Part shown: one piece after another, positions 1-10,544 of the stretch
Position numbering within the stretch: position 1 is the first letter of the stretch
Layout of the letters: the number at the start of each line of letters is the position of its first letter
Assembly: GCA_021730985.1 (NCBI GenBank)
Contig: JAKFYI010000003.1
Coordinates: 1 to 64,000, forward strand
DNA length: 64,000 nucleotides
Reading direction: 5' to 3'
DNA from: Hyphomicrobiales bacterium
Lineage (GTDB): Bacteria; Pseudomonadota; Alphaproteobacteria; Rhizobiales; Xanthobacteraceae
Position numbers and translations under genes: made by a program
Notes under the pieces: generated by a model
What the model was told of the DNA's origin: nothing
Databases searched by the model: none
The model's input: only the letters and a program-made list of their open reading frames with translations

Positions 1-143
1 CAATCGGCCTTATCGCTGCCATTCCCGCGACCATTTTCTACAACAAGTTCGTTTCCGAGGTTAACAAGCAGGCCCAGCGCCTCGAAGGTTTCGCCGACGA
101 ATTCTCGGCCATCCTGTCGCGGCAGATCGACGAACGGTCCTAG
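1..143 (+). CDS. tolQ: TolQ, C-terminal end (partial)
   Basis: Only the last 46 or so codons are in the window; the frame runs from base 3 to the TAG at 141-143. The peptide begins in a hydrophobic stretch (IGLIAAIPATIFYNKF) and ends in a polar tail rich in Glu, Gln and Arg (EGFADEFSAILSRQIDERS). This matches the third transmembrane helix and cytoplasmic tail of TolQ/ExbB inner-membrane proton-channel proteins. The identification rests mainly on context: tolR starts 9 bases later, followed by tolA, tolB and pal. In the Tol-Pal system TolQ and TolR form the motor that energises TolA during outer-membrane constriction. Start and N-terminus lie outside the window. Confidence 0.85.
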   Translation, partial: IGLIAAIPATIFYNKFVSEVNKQAQRLEGFADEFSAILSRQIDERS

Positions 144-152
144 GGAACGGGC

Positions 153-605
153 ATGGCCATCAGCGGCGCGCAATCGGCGGGGGGCGGCAAGCGGCGTCAC
201 CGGCGCCGTCCGGTGATGGCGGAGATCAACGTCACTCCGATGGTGGACGTGATGCTGGTGCTGCTGATCATCTTCATGGTGTCGGCGCCGTTGCTCACGG
301 TCGGCGTTCCGATCGATCTGCCGCAGACCCAGGCGTCCAGCCTCGATCAGGCCGACAAGGAGCCGCTCGCGGTTTCGGTCAACACCAAGGGTCAGATATT
401 CCTGCAGAATTCCGAGATCAAAGTCGAGGAACTGGTGCCCAAGCTGCAGGCCATCGCGTCCGCCCGCGGCGGCACCGACGAGCGCATCTATGTGCGCGGC
501 GATAAGACCGTGGATTATGGTACCATGATGAAGATCATGGGGCGGCTGTCCGCGGCGGGATTCCGGCGTGTCGCGCTGGTCACCGAAGTGGATCAGGGCT
601 CGTGA
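153..605 (+). CDS. tolR: TolR, ExbD/TolR family protein of the Tol-Pal system
   Basis: A 150-residue protein, normal length for TolR. After a basic N-terminus (KRRHRRRP, about residues 13-20) comes the family signature AEINVTPMVDVMLVLLIIFM (about 23-42), in which the single helix carries the conserved proton-path aspartate (VDVMLVLL). A periplasmic domain with the ExbD pattern follows (DERIYVRGDKTVDYGTMMKI). It is an inner-membrane protein that works with TolQ to couple proton flow to TolA movement. It starts 9 bases after tolQ, and its TGA overlaps the GTG start of tolA, indicating translational coupling in one operon. Confidence 0.95.
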   Translation: MAISGAQSAGGGKRRHRRRPVMAEINVTPMVDVMLVLLIIFMVSAPLLTVGVPIDLPQTQASSLDQADKEPLAVSVNTKGQIFLQNSEIKVEELVPKLQAIASARGGTDERIYVRGDKTVDYGTMMKIMGRLSAAGFRRVALVTEVDQGS

Positions 606-1498
606 GGTTACCGGACATGAAAGCCGGTTTGACCATATCGACGGTGGCGCACATCGGCCTGCTGCTGTGGGGCCTGGTGTCGTTCGCCGCGCGTCCGCTA
701 GAGGCGGCGCCCACGCCCGCACTGCCGATCGACATCATCAGCGACAAGCAGTTCTCGCAGCTCGCCGCCGGCGTGAAGAACGCACCCAAGGCCGAGACGC
801 AGAAGCCGCTGGTGGACAAGGTCGGCGCCACCAAGCCGGCCGAGGAGGTGACCCCCAAGGTCTCCGACAAGGCCGAGGTCAAGACGTCGGCAGAACCGCC
901 GCCGGAACAGGCGAAGCCGGAGAAGGCTGAAGCCAAGCCCGAGAAGAAGGAGCCGCCGAAGGTCGATGCGATCGCGGAGGCTCTGAAGAAGGAAGAAGTC
1001 AAGAAGAAGCGCGAAGAAGCCAAGGCGAAAGCCGAAGAACAGAAGAAGCAGAAGGAAGCGCAGCAGCCGAAGTTCGATCCGAAGCAGATCGCGGCGCTGC
1101 TCGACAAGCGCGATCCGCAGCGTCAGTCCGCGACGGGTGACACCGTGAGCCCTAACCCTTCGCTTGGCTATGCCAACGCGCCGCCGGCGCAATTGTCGCA
1201 AAGCGAAATCGATGCGCTGCGCCGCCGCCTCAGCGAATGCTGGAGCCCTCCGGTCGGCGCCGCCAATGCGCCCAATCTGAAAGTCGTGCTGCGGGTGCTG
1301 TTCAAGCGCGATGGTTCGGTCGCCTCGCCGCCGGTCTTGGTCGCGGGCTCGCCGTCGCCATACGGCCCCGCGATGGCGGAAAGCGCCAAGCGCGCGATCC
1401 TGAGCTGCCAGCCGTTCACGATGCTCAGGGCCGAGAATTACGACAAGTGGAAAGACATCGAGATCACGTTCGATCCGCGCGAAATGTTTGGAACTTGA
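602..1498 (+). CDS. tolA: TolA-like energy-transducing envelope protein
   Basis: Up to 298 residues from a GTG that overlaps the tolR stop (GTGA); an ATG at 617 is an alternative start. The layout is that of TolA: a short N-terminus, one membrane helix (about residues 12-30), a long Lys/Ala/Glu/Pro-rich middle (about 50-165) expected to be an extended helix crossing the periplasm, and a compact C-terminal TonB/TolA domain (from about residue 198, containing [13 protein letters not shown] and ILSCQPF). Two cysteines in the C-terminal domain could form a disulfide. TolA links the TolQR motor to TolB/Pal. The low-complexity middle makes sequence identity a weak guide, so operon position is the main evidence. 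Confidence 0.9.
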   Translation: MRLPDMKAGLTISTVAHIGLLLWGLVSFAARPLEAAPTPALPIDIISDKQFSQLAAGVKNAPKAETQKPLVDKVGATKPAEEVTPKVSDKAEVKTSAEPPPEQAKPEKAEAKPEKKEPPKVDAIAEALKKEEVKKKREEAKAKAEEQKKQKEAQQPKFDPKQIAALLDKRDPQRQSATGDTVSPNPSLGYANAPPAQLSQSEIDALRRRLSECWSPPVGAANAPNLKVVLRVLFKRDGSVASPPVLVAGSPSPYGPAMAESAKRAILSCQPFTMLRAENYDKWKDIEITFDPREMFGT

Positions 1499-1506
1499 AA
1501 ATTCTG

Positions 1507-2880
1507 ATGGACCGATTGATTGACCCAGCGCGTCCTGTCGACGCCCCCATGCTTTTCGATCGCCGCCGCCTGCTGCTTGGCGCATCCGCGGTGGCGGGTT
1601 CGCTTGCGGGTCTGAACGCGCGTCCGGCTGCCGCGCAGACGAAGCTCGACGTCACACAAGGCACGGTGCAGCCGATGCCGATCGCGCTGCCGGATTTTGT
1701 CGGCGGCTCAGGCGCGGCCGACGGCGAGATCGGCCGCGGCGTCACCCAGGTCATCAGCGGCAATCTCAAGCGCTCCGGCCTGTTCGCGCCGATCGATCCC
1801 GCAGCCTACATCGAGCGCATCGCGAACATCGACGCCATGCCGCGCTTTCCCGATTGGCGCACCATCAACGCCCAGGCGCTTGTCACCGGACGCATCACCC
1901 GCCAGGCTGACGGCCGCCTGAAGACCGAATTCCGTCTATGGGATGTGTTCCAGTCCCAGCAACTCGCCGGCCAGCAATACTTCACGGGGTCCGACAATTG
2001 GCGCCGCATCGCGCACATCATTTCCGATGCGATCTACGAGCGGCTCACCGGAGAGAAGGGCTATTTCGACAGCCGCGTGGTGTTCGTCGATGAGTCCGGT
2101 CCGAAGGACCGCCGCGTCAAGCGGCTCGCCATCATGGATCAGGATGGCGCCAACGTGCGCTACCTCACGCGCGGCGACGATCTGGTGCTGACGCCGCGGT
2201 TCTCGCCATCGACGCAGGAAATCACCTACATGTCGTTCGGCCAGCGCGATCCGCGCGTCGTGCTGCTCAACATCGAGACCGGCCAGCGCGAGATCGTCGG
2301 CAATTTTTCGGGCATGAGTTTCTCGCCGCGGTTCTCGCCGGACGGCCAGCGTGTGATCATGAGCCTGCAGCAGGGCGCTCACTCCAACATCTACGTGCTC
2401 GATCTGCGCTCCAAGGCGATGACGCGTCTCACCGAGACGCCGGCCATCGACACCGCGCCGTCCTATTCGCCGGATGGTGCGCGCATCTGCTTCGAGTCCG
2501 ACCGCGGCGGCCGCCAGCAGATCTATGTGATGGCGTCGAGCGGCGGAGCCGCCCAGCGCATCAGCTTCGGCGAAGGTTCCTATTCGACGCCGGTCTGGTC
2601 GCCGCGTGGCGACGCCATCGCCTTCACCAAGCAGGGCGGCGGCCGGTTTTCTATCGGCATCATGCGGCCCGATGGGCAGGGTGAGCGCATCCTGACCGAG
2701 GGCTACCACAACGAAGGTCCGACCTTCGCGCCGAACGGCCGGGTGGTGATGTTTTTCCGGGAGCCGGGCGGCGCCGCCGGGCCCTCGCTGTACACCGTCG
2801 ATCTCACCGGGCGGAACGAGCAGAAGGTCCAAACCCCAGGATTTGCCTCGGATCCGGCGTGGTCGCCGCTGCTGTCTTAG
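1507..2880 (+). CDS. tolB: TolB, periplasmic beta-propeller protein of Tol-Pal
   Basis: 457 residues from the ATG at 1507; an in-frame ATG at 1549 would give a shorter signal peptide. The N-terminus [19 protein letters not shown] has a twin-arginine-like pattern ahead of a hydrophobic core and an AAA-type cleavage site (PAAAQ). An N-terminal TolB domain follows (about residues 50-185), then WD40-like PD40 repeats with recurring FSPDG and YSPDG motifs (about 235-450). TolB binds Pal and TolA in the periplasm. The open frame extends upstream through tolA, but the composition and signal peptide place the start near 1507. The gene begins 8 bases after the tolA stop. Confidence 0.95.
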   Translation: MDRLIDPARPVDAPMLFDRRRLLLGASAVAGSLAGLNARPAAAQTKLDVTQGTVQPMPIALPDFVGGSGAADGEIGRGVTQVISGNLKRSGLFAPIDPAAYIERIANIDAMPRFPDWRTINAQALVTGRITRQADGRLKTEFRLWDVFQSQQLAGQQYFTGSDNWRRIAHIISDAIYERLTGEKGYFDSRVVFVDESGPKDRRVKRLAIMDQDGANVRYLTRGDDLVLTPRFSPSTQEITYMSFGQRDPRVVLLNIETGQREIVGNFSGMSFSPRFSPDGQRVIMSLQQGAHSNIYVLDLRSKAMTRLTETPAIDTAPSYSPDGARICFESDRGGRQQIYVMASSGGAAQRISFGEGSYSTPVWSPRGDAIAFTKQGGGRFSIGIMRPDGQGERILTEGYHNEGPTFAPNGRVVMFFREPGGAAGPSLYTVDLTGRNEQKVQTPGFASDPAWSPLLS

Positions 2881-3075
2881 CCTTGGAACCCTGCCATAAG
2901 AGCGACACGTTCACGCCGCATTAACCACGCCGTAGGCTTTCGACGCAGGCGGCAAATTTCCGGACCGTGGCTACGGCTCATCAAGGTTGACGGAACGTTC
3001 GTTTAACGAAGCTGCTGGTAGAACTTTGCGTAAGGTCCGGACATATCGTCAGTATCGAGTGAGGAGGCCCCCGGA

Positions 3076-3564
3076 ATGGCACATTCCAAGTTGAACTTCC
3101 GCAGCCTGGGGCTGGCGCTTGCGCTTGCCGCAGCATTTGCCGTCTCTGCCTGCGCCAACAAACCGCAGGATTCCATGGCTTCGGCGGGCGCGGCGACGCC
3201 TGGCAGCCAGCAGGATTTCGTGGTCAACGTCGGCGACCGCGTGTTCTTCGAAAGCGACTCCACGGAGTTGACCGATCAGTCGCGCGCCACCCTGGAAAAG
3301 CAGGCGCAGTGGCTGCGTCAGTATTCCAACTACGCCTTCACCGTCGAGGGTCACGCCGACGAACGCGGCACCCGCGAGTACAACATCGCGCTCGGCGCCC
3401 GCCGTGCCCAGACGGTGCGGGAGTATCTGACCGCCCGCGGCATTCAGGCGTCGCGCATGCGCACCGTGTCCTATGGCAAGGAGCGCCCGGTCGCGGTCTG
3501 TAACGACATCTCGTGCTGGTCGCAGAACCGCCGCGCCGTCACGGTGCTCGGCGTCACCTCCTGA
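3076..3564 (+). CDS. pal: Pal, peptidoglycan-associated outer-membrane lipoprotein
   Basis: 162 residues with a lipoprotein signal peptide: a hydrophobic run (LALALAAAFA) followed by the lipobox VSAC, so mature Pal starts at Cys25. Residues about 52-160 are an OmpA-like peptidoglycan-binding domain with VFFESDST, the helix-strand core VEGHADERGTREYNIALG, and the arginine that contacts diaminopimelate in NRRAVT. An AGGAGG ribosome-binding site precedes the ATG by about 10 bases. Pal anchors the outer membrane to peptidoglycan and is the endpoint of the Tol system. The 195 bp gap after tolB is wide enough for its own promoter. A terminator follows at 3586. Confidence 0.97.
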   Translation: MAHSKLNFRSLGLALALAAAFAVSACANKPQDSMASAGAATPGSQQDFVVNVGDRVFFESDSTELTDQSRATLEKQAQWLRQYSNYAFTVEGHADERGTREYNIALGARRAQTVREYLTARGIQASRMRTVSYGKERPVAVCNDISCWSQNRRAVTVLGVTS

Positions 3565-3585
3565 TCGACGCTCACATGAATGCTG

Positions 3586-3618
3586 GCCGGCGCCCCGTTC
3601 GGGCGCCGGTTTGCTTTT
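3586..3618 (+). terminator. Intrinsic terminator after pal
   Basis: A perfect 9-bp stem, CCGGCGCCC (3587-3595) pairing with GGGCGCCGG (3601-3609), with loop CGTTC, is followed by TTTGCTTTT. It lies 22 bases past the pal stop and before cpoB, so most tol-pal transcripts probably end here. cpoB would then need its own promoter or readthrough. Confidence 0.85.
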
Positions 3619-3692
3619 GACCCGGAAGTCACATTTTGGTCTTGTTCCCCCCGGTATGCTAACCAGACGCCGATAGGCTGATCGATCCACCC

Positions 3693-4781
3693 ATGACCAC
3701 CGACTTCGCCTACGCTCTCCGAGTGGCAATGATCGCCGCCGCGCTGACCGTTGCAGGTTCGGCTGTGGCGCAGGACCAGCCGCGCTCCGGCAACTTCCTT
3801 GAAAATTTTTTCGGCGGCGGCCAGCAGCGTCCGGCCGAGCGCGCAGGCCCGGACGATGCCGAGCTTGCGGTCCGCATCACCCAGTTGGAAGCGCAGATCC
3901 GTCAGCTCACCGGAACGATCGAGCAGTTGCAGTTCCGCAACCAGCAACTCGAGCAGCAATTGCGCGGGCAGGGCGCTGGCGCCGTGCCGCCGCAGGCTGC
4001 GCTGCCGCCCGGCCGTCCGCAGGTGCAACAGCCGTCGCCTCCGATGACCGCGCCGCCGCCGTTGCCGCCCGCAGGCACAATCCCCAGCCGCCGCGGCGAT
4101 GCTTTCGAGCCGTCGGCGAATCCCAGTGCGCCGGGCGCACCGCGTCCGCTCGGCGGCGGACCAGGCCCGGTGCCGGGCGCGCGGACATCCGTCGGCGAGC
4201 CGCCGCCGATCATCATGGCGGAGCCTCCGGTTGGGCTTCCTGGCGGCCGCGATCCGGGCTCGCCGCTCGATCTGTCGACGCTGTCGGGGCCGTCCGCCGG
4301 ATTGCCGGGCGCGCCGCAGGCGGACGGCATGCTGCCGCCGCCGCCGTCGCGCAATCCGAATGCCACCGGCGCTATGGTTGCGACGCTGCCGCCGTCGAAC
4401 GTCCCGAAGGATTATTACGACCTCGCCTACGGCTATGTGTTGCGCAAGGACTACGCCTTCGCGGAGGACGCGTTCAGGTCGTTCCTGCAAAAGTATCCGA
4501 ACGACAAGCTGATCCCGGACGCGCAGTTCTGGCTTGGCGAAAGCCTGTTCCAGCGCCAGCGCTATGACGCTGCGGCGGAGCAGTTCCTTGCGCTCTCCAC
4601 CAAGAGCAGCGCCCATCCCAAGGCGCCCGATGCGCTGCTTCGTCTTGCCCAATCCCTTGCGGCGCTGAAGCAAAAAGAGATGGCCTGCGCCACGCTGGCG
4701 GAGGTGGGACGCAAATATCCGCGCGCCTCGAACACCGTGAAGCAGGGCGTAGAGCGGGAACAGAAGCGTGGCGGCTGCTGA
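3693..4781 (+). CDS. cpoB: CpoB (YbgF), Tol-Pal-associated periplasmic TPR protein
   Basis: 362 residues. A signal peptide (hydrophobic region about 10-25, cleavage near VAQD) is followed by a coiled coil (about 50-90) with repeating LEAQIRQLTGTIEQL. A long Pro/Gly-rich low-complexity linker (about 95-230) comes next, then tetratricopeptide repeats (about 240-360) with YYDLAYGYVLRKDYAFAEDA and YPNDKLIPDAQFWLGES, the hallmark of the C-terminal YbgF domain. CpoB coordinates peptidoglycan synthesis with Tol-driven constriction. The proline-rich linker is longer than in E. coli CpoB. The end of the gene overlaps the tilS start by 14 bases. No strong ribosome-binding site was seen before the ATG. 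Confidence 0.93.
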   Translation: MTTDFAYALRVAMIAAALTVAGSAVAQDQPRSGNFLENFFGGGQQRPAERAGPDDAELAVRITQLEAQIRQLTGTIEQLQFRNQQLEQQLRGQGAGAVPPQAALPPGRPQVQQPSPPMTAPPPLPPAGTIPSRRGDAFEPSANPSAPGAPRPLGGGPGPVPGARTSVGEPPPIIMAEPPVGLPGGRDPGSPLDLSTLSGPSAGLPGAPQADGMLPPPPSRNPNATGAMVATLPPSNVPKDYYDLAYGYVLRKDYAFAEDAFRSFLQKYPNDKLIPDAQFWLGESLFQRQRYDAAAEQFLALSTKSSAHPKAPDALLRLAQSLAALKQKEMACATLAEVGRKYPRASNTVKQGVEREQKRGGC

Positions 4782-5814
4782 GAACAAGCCTCTTTCATCA
4801 GCCGAGGTACGGCTTCTTCTCGATTATTTCGCGGACTTCCCTGTTCTTCTGATTGCTTCTTCCGGCGGCCCGGATTCCACGGCGCTGCTGTGGCTGATGG
4901 CGCGCTGGCGCAAGGCGCGAAAGCGCGGACCCAAGCTGATCGCTGTCACGGTCGATCATGGGCTGCGCCCGGAATCCAAATGCGAGGCGCAGGCGGTCGC
5001 AAGCCTCGCCCGCACGCTCGGCGTCGAGCACCGCACGCTGCGCTGGACCGGCGCCAAGCCCAAGACCGGCATTCAGGAGGCGGCGCGGCAAGCGCGCTAT
5101 CGTCTGCTCGCCGGCGCCGCCCGCAAGGCGGGCGCGCGCTGCGTGCTCACCGCGCACACGCTCGACGACCAGGCCGAGACGTTGCTGTTCCGGATGGCGC
5201 GGGGCAGCGGCGTTACGGGGCTGGCGGGCATGGATCACACCGCGCCCATGCCGTTCGACGATCCCGATGGCTTTGTGCTGGTGCGGCCCCTGCTGCGGAC
5301 GCCGAAGTCGCGGCTGATCGCCACGCTGAAGGCTGCGAAAGTCCCCTACGCCGACGATCCGTCCAACCGCGATCCCCGTTTTGCGCGGCCACGATGGCGT
5401 GCGCTGATGCCGGCGCTTGCCGCCGAAGGCCTGACGCCGGAGCGATTCGGCAAGCTGGCGCGGCGCGTGGCCCGGCTCGAATGGACCATGAAGGAGATCA
5501 TGAAGGCCGCGGCGAATGCGCTGGCCCCGGGCGAGTGGCCGCGCGGCGGGCCGGTGACGATGCAGGCCGCGGACTATTTCCGGCTGCCGGACGAAATCGC
5601 GCTCCGCCTGCTCGGACAGGCGATTGACCACGCCGGGGACGAAGGCCCGGTCGAACTGGGCAAGCTCGAGGCGCTGACCGATGCCCTTTTTTTGGCCAGC
5701 GACACCAAGCGCTTCCGCCGGACCCTGGCGGGCGCCATGTTGACGCTGGCCGGCGGCCTGCTCACGGTCGAGCGCGCGCCGCCGCGGCGCCGCCGCGCCC
5801 TGAAACGGCCTTAA
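4768..5814 (+). CDS. tilS: TilS, tRNA(Ile)-lysidine synthase
   Basis: 348 residues from a GTG inside the end of cpoB. The ATP-pyrophosphatase P-loop SSGGPDST is at residues 31-38, and HTLDDQAETLLFRMARG (about 130-146) is the family signature. TilS attaches lysine to cytidine 34 of the AUA-reading tRNA-Ile in the cytoplasm, converting it to lysidine. The protein is shorter than E. coli TilS and lacks an obvious second C-terminal domain, which is common in alphaproteobacteria. The 14-base overlap with cpoB indicates coupled translation. ftsH follows after about 210 bases, the usual order in this group. Confidence 0.93.
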   Translation: MAAAENKPLSSAEVRLLLDYFADFPVLLIASSGGPDSTALLWLMARWRKARKRGPKLIAVTVDHGLRPESKCEAQAVASLARTLGVEHRTLRWTGAKPKTGIQEAARQARYRLLAGAARKAGARCVLTAHTLDDQAETLLFRMARGSGVTGLAGMDHTAPMPFDDPDGFVLVRPLLRTPKSRLIATLKAAKVPYADDPSNRDPRFARPRWRALMPALAAEGLTPERFGKLARRVARLEWTMKEIMKAAANALAPGEWPRGGPVTMQAADYFRLPDEIALRLLGQAIDHAGDEGPVELGKLEALTDALFLASDTKRFRRTLAGAMLTLAGGLLTVERAPPRRRRALKRP

Positions 5815-6023
5815 CCAATAGGGACGATGATGGGGATCGGCCTCCCAAGCGAAGGTCGAGCGGGTTAGAATACCTTGGATTCGGTGCGTTCTGCGTCGGG
5901 CCGTTACCTTGGCAGAGTGTCACCGCAGACCTAGATTAACCAAAGTCGGGGCGCCTTTCGGCACTCCCATATCGTGGTCACCTGAACGCGCAGCCGGTAC
6001 GCCGGCGGGCTAGAAAGACTGGG

Positions 6024-7940
<1,917 letters not shown>

Positions 7941-7963
7941 TCGCAGCCGGTCGAGGCTCTAAA

Positions 7964-7993
7964 GCGCCCGCCTGTTCGGCGGGCGTTTTCTTT
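7964..7993 (+). terminator. Intrinsic terminator after ftsH
   Basis: Stem CGCCCGCC (7965-7972) pairs with GGCGGGCG (7978-7985) around loop TGTTC, followed by TTTTCTTT. It starts 24 bases past the ftsH stop and closes the conserved envelope block. Confidence 0.88.
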
Positions 7994-8053
7994 GGTGGCG
8001 GAGCGCCGCCGCGGGCCCCGGACAATGCCGGGCCACGCGCGTATCATGGGCAC

Positions 8054-8674
8054 ATGCCGCTCCCCAGCCGCGTATCTCCGTTCGGGGAATTGTTCGCCGA
8101 TCCGGCGCTCGGCCTGTTCATGGGCAACCGCGGCGGGCGCATCCACACCGACGCAGGCGCGCTTGAGCGGCGGCGATGGTCGTCGCGGCAGTGGATCTGC
8201 TGCGTGCTCGAATTCAAGGGGCGGCATCGCAGGGTCTGGGGCCAGTCGTATACCGAATTGTTCTTCCTCGACGAGCCGACGGCGCTCGCCGCCGGTCACC
8301 GGCCCTGCTTCGAGTGCCGGCGCTCCGATGCGGTTGCGTTCGCGGAGGCTTGGCGCAGCGCGTTCAAGCTCAAGGAGCGTCCGCGCGCCGCCGACATGGA
8401 CCTGAAACTGCACGAAGAGCGGCTCGCCGACGGTCTCAAGCGCCGCCATGTCATGTCAGCCGCCGATCTGCCGGACGGCGCCGTCGCGGTGGTCGGCGAT
8501 CGTGCCTTCGCCGTGCGCGGCAGCGCGCTGCTGTACTGGGCCCCCGACGGCTACGCGGCACGCCAGGCGCGGCCGCGCAGCGGGACGGTGGATGTGCTCA
8601 CGCCGCCTTCGATCGTGGCGGTGCTGGCGGCGGGTTATTCTCCGCGCTGGCATCCGAGCGCCGGCGATCGCTAG
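8054..8674 (+). CDS. Conserved hypothetical protein with CxxCR motif
   Basis: 206 residues, no signal peptide or membrane segment, so probably cytoplasmic. The middle has RPCFECRRSDAVAFAEAW (about residues 94-111), a CxxC next to arginines that recalls the zinc-binding half-site of Ada-like domains. The N-terminus has GLFMGNRGGRIH. I do not recognise a named family, and the Ada resemblance is only a short motif. Its stop codon shares bases with the stop of the converging gene at 8671 (CTAG read from both strands). The predicted start lacks a clear ribosome-binding site. Confidence 0.7.
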   Translation: MPLPSRVSPFGELFADPALGLFMGNRGGRIHTDAGALERRRWSSRQWICCVLEFKGRHRRVWGQSYTELFFLDEPTALAAGHRPCFECRRSDAVAFAEAWRSAFKLKERPRAADMDLKLHEERLADGLKRRHVMSAADLPDGAVAVVGDRAFAVRGSALLYWAPDGYAARQARPRSGTVDVLTPPSIVAVLAAGYSPRWHPSAGDR

Positions 8675-9672
8675 AACTCGCAGGCGGCAGCCTGCGAGGC
8701 GTTCAGCCGGAAGGTGCGGTCGTCGCTGCCGAGCTTCGCCCCGAACAGATCCTTTAGCTTGCCCTTGCTGTCGCGCAGCATGATCTCCTCGTCGCCGGCA
8801 CGCGTCAGGTAGAAATCCTGCGATGTGTCGAAGTCCGGATTGTGCGTGCAGGCGTAAGCAAACTTGCTGGCATAGCAGGTGGTCTTCTTGGTGAACTTGC
8901 GGCCGTTCTTGAGCTCGACGCGGAAGGTCAGCGCCTGCAGAGAATCGGGCTCACCCGCCGTCTTGAGGATGGCGATGCGCTTCACGGTTTGCTGCGGATG
9001 CCGGCCAAGATGCTTGGAGTCATATTCGCGCGAGAAGCAGACCGGCTCCTTGCTGGCGAAACGCAGCCGCAGCGGCGAGCCTGAGTCGGCGTAGGCCGGC
9101 CGGCGGAGGTCGCGAAGCTGGTGGCAGAGATCGACGGGCTTCGGCTCGATGCGGAAGGTACGGTCGTCGGGCTTCGGATTGAGGAATACGGTCTTGTCCG
9201 GGTCGCCGCAGCCGCCCTGCAGGATGAAGCCGTTGTTCTCGACGATCAGTCCGTCCTTGTCGGGCTTCAGGTTGAAGCTGCCGCCGTCGCATTCGACGCC
9301 GCAGCGCACGCGCGCCTTGCCGTCTTTGCGGCAATAGAGAGTGTTGGCGAACGAGTTGGTCTCGCCGCGCAATTGCACCATCGCCGTGAGGGCGACCGTG
9401 CCGCCGTCACCGTCGATCTTGCGCATCTCCTCGGCGCTGCGCGGCGGTTCTTCGCTCTGCTCGTCGGGAGTAAAATTGCGGAACAAAGTGATGGCGGTAA
9501 CGCGCTGGCGCGGCTTCTCGCGCAATTCGTCGCGATCGAACGAATAGCTGAAGCAGGCCTCTTCGCCGAGCGGCAGGTGATCCGGCAGCGGCGAGGAGTA
9601 TTTGTCCTGGGCAAAGGCCGGCGCGGCGAACAGCGTCGTCGCGACGACCGGCCATGCGAGGCGCGAAAGCAT
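8671..9672 (-). CDS. Secreted hypothetical protein with internally duplicated Cys-containing domain
   Basis: 333 residues with a clear signal peptide (LAWPVVATTLFAAPAFAQ), so periplasmic or secreted. The mature protein has two related halves. ACFSYSFDRDELREKPRQRV (about residues 39-58) aligns with VCFSREYDSKHLGRHPQQTV in the second half, and both halves end with a DDRTFR segment followed by a cysteine (LC and ACEF). Each half also has an internal pair of cysteines (LYCRKDGKARVRC and TTCYASKFAYAC), so disulfide-bonded repeats are likely. I do not recognise the family. It lies 5 bases downstream of the RraA-like gene on the same strand and is probably co-transcribed with it. Confidence 0.8.
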   Translation of the reverse strand: MLSRLAWPVVATTLFAAPAFAQDKYSSPLPDHLPLGEEACFSYSFDRDELREKPRQRVTAITLFRNFTPDEQSEEPPRSAEEMRKIDGDGGTVALTAMVQLRGETNSFANTLYCRKDGKARVRCGVECDGGSFNLKPDKDGLIVENNGFILQGGCGDPDKTVFLNPKPDDRTFRIEPKPVDLCHQLRDLRRPAYADSGSPLRLRFASKEPVCFSREYDSKHLGRHPQQTVKRIAILKTAGEPDSLQALTFRVELKNGRKFTKKTTCYASKFAYACTHNPDFDTSQDFYLTRAGDEEIMLRDSKGKLKDLFGAKLGSDDRTFRLNASQAAACEF

Positions 9673-9677
9673 TCACG

Positions 9678-10382
9678 TCAGCCCTTCATCGCGGCCTTGA
9701 TCGCCGCGAGGCCTGCGCCCGACTTCGCGGCGTTGATGATCTTGGCCTCCTTGGCGGCGAGGCCGTCCGCTGCGGCCTTCATCGGGTCGATGGTGTCGAG
9801 CGGCACCACCACGGCGCCGTGACGGTCGGCGTGGATCAGGTCACCGCTCTTCACCGCCATGCCGTGGATGTTCACGTTGAGGCCGTAGTCCACCACATGC
9901 ACGAACGCGTGTGACGGCGCGATCGAGCCGGCCAGCATCTGGAAGCCCGGCGCGACCTGGGGGATATCGCGCACCGAGCCGTTGGTGATGGTGCCGAGAC
10001 AACCCAGCGCCTTATGCACGTTTGTCTGCACCTCGCCCCAGAACGCGCCGAATCCGACGATCTCGTCGATGTCCTGGATCACCGCGATCGAGGGCTGCGG
10101 CGCGGAGGCGATATAATCGAGATAGTCGAGCCGCTTGTTCATGTAGCCCGCTTCGCCGAGCGGAACGCGATCCTGCGCGCGCATGGTGACGGTCTTGGCG
10201 AAGCCCACCATCGGCGGCAGGTCGGGGAACGGGCAGTGCAGGTGGCGCACGGTGTAGCCGAAGCCGCGCCGCTCGGGAGCGACGATCTCCAGCAAATTGC
10301 AGACCGTCGGCGTGTCGATCGATTGCAGGAATTCGGCCTGGTCTCTGGTCAAGACTTGGGCCTTGGTGAGCGTCGCGGACAT
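9678..10382 (-). CDS. RraA family protein (demethylmenaquinone methyltransferase-like fold)
   Basis: 234 residues, typical of the RraA/HMG aldolase superfamily. The segments VGFAKTVTMRAQD, GTITNGSVRDIPQV and GDLIHADRHGAVVVP match the family's conserved core, including the GxVRD turn and HAD..G pattern. Members include RNase E inhibitors and metal-dependent oxaloacetate decarboxylases/HMG aldolases; older annotations call them demethylmenaquinone methyltransferases. The sequence alone does not say which activity applies, but an aldolase or decarboxylase is more usual in this group. It heads a two-gene unit with the secreted protein at 8671. Confidence 0.85.
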   Translation of the reverse strand: MSATLTKAQVLTRDQAEFLQSIDTPTVCNLLEIVAPERRGFGYTVRHLHCPFPDLPPMVGFAKTVTMRAQDRVPLGEAGYMNKRLDYLDYIASAPQPSIAVIQDIDEIVGFGAFWGEVQTNVHKALGCLGTITNGSVRDIPQVAPGFQMLAGSIAPSHAFVHVVDYGLNVNIHGMAVKSGDLIHADRHGAVVVPLDTIDPMKAAADGLAAKEAKIINAAKSGAGLAAIKAAMKG

Positions 10383-10544
10383 GGCAGGGATGCACCTTGG
10401 TTTTTGCGTGGCGGCGAAGCCTATTCTGGATGTGAAGATGAGGCGAGCGAACGGACCGCTAATCTCTGGCGACTACCGTGGCCGCAATGCCGCCATACCG
10501 GACGGGTTGATTCGCCCCGGGAAGGCGGAGAAACGAGGGGCAGG

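Noticed and set aside
5940..6023. Heat-shock (RpoH-type) promoter for ftsH
   Set aside because: CTCCCATAT at about 5964 looks like a -10 element, but no CTTGAA-like -35 lies at the right distance.
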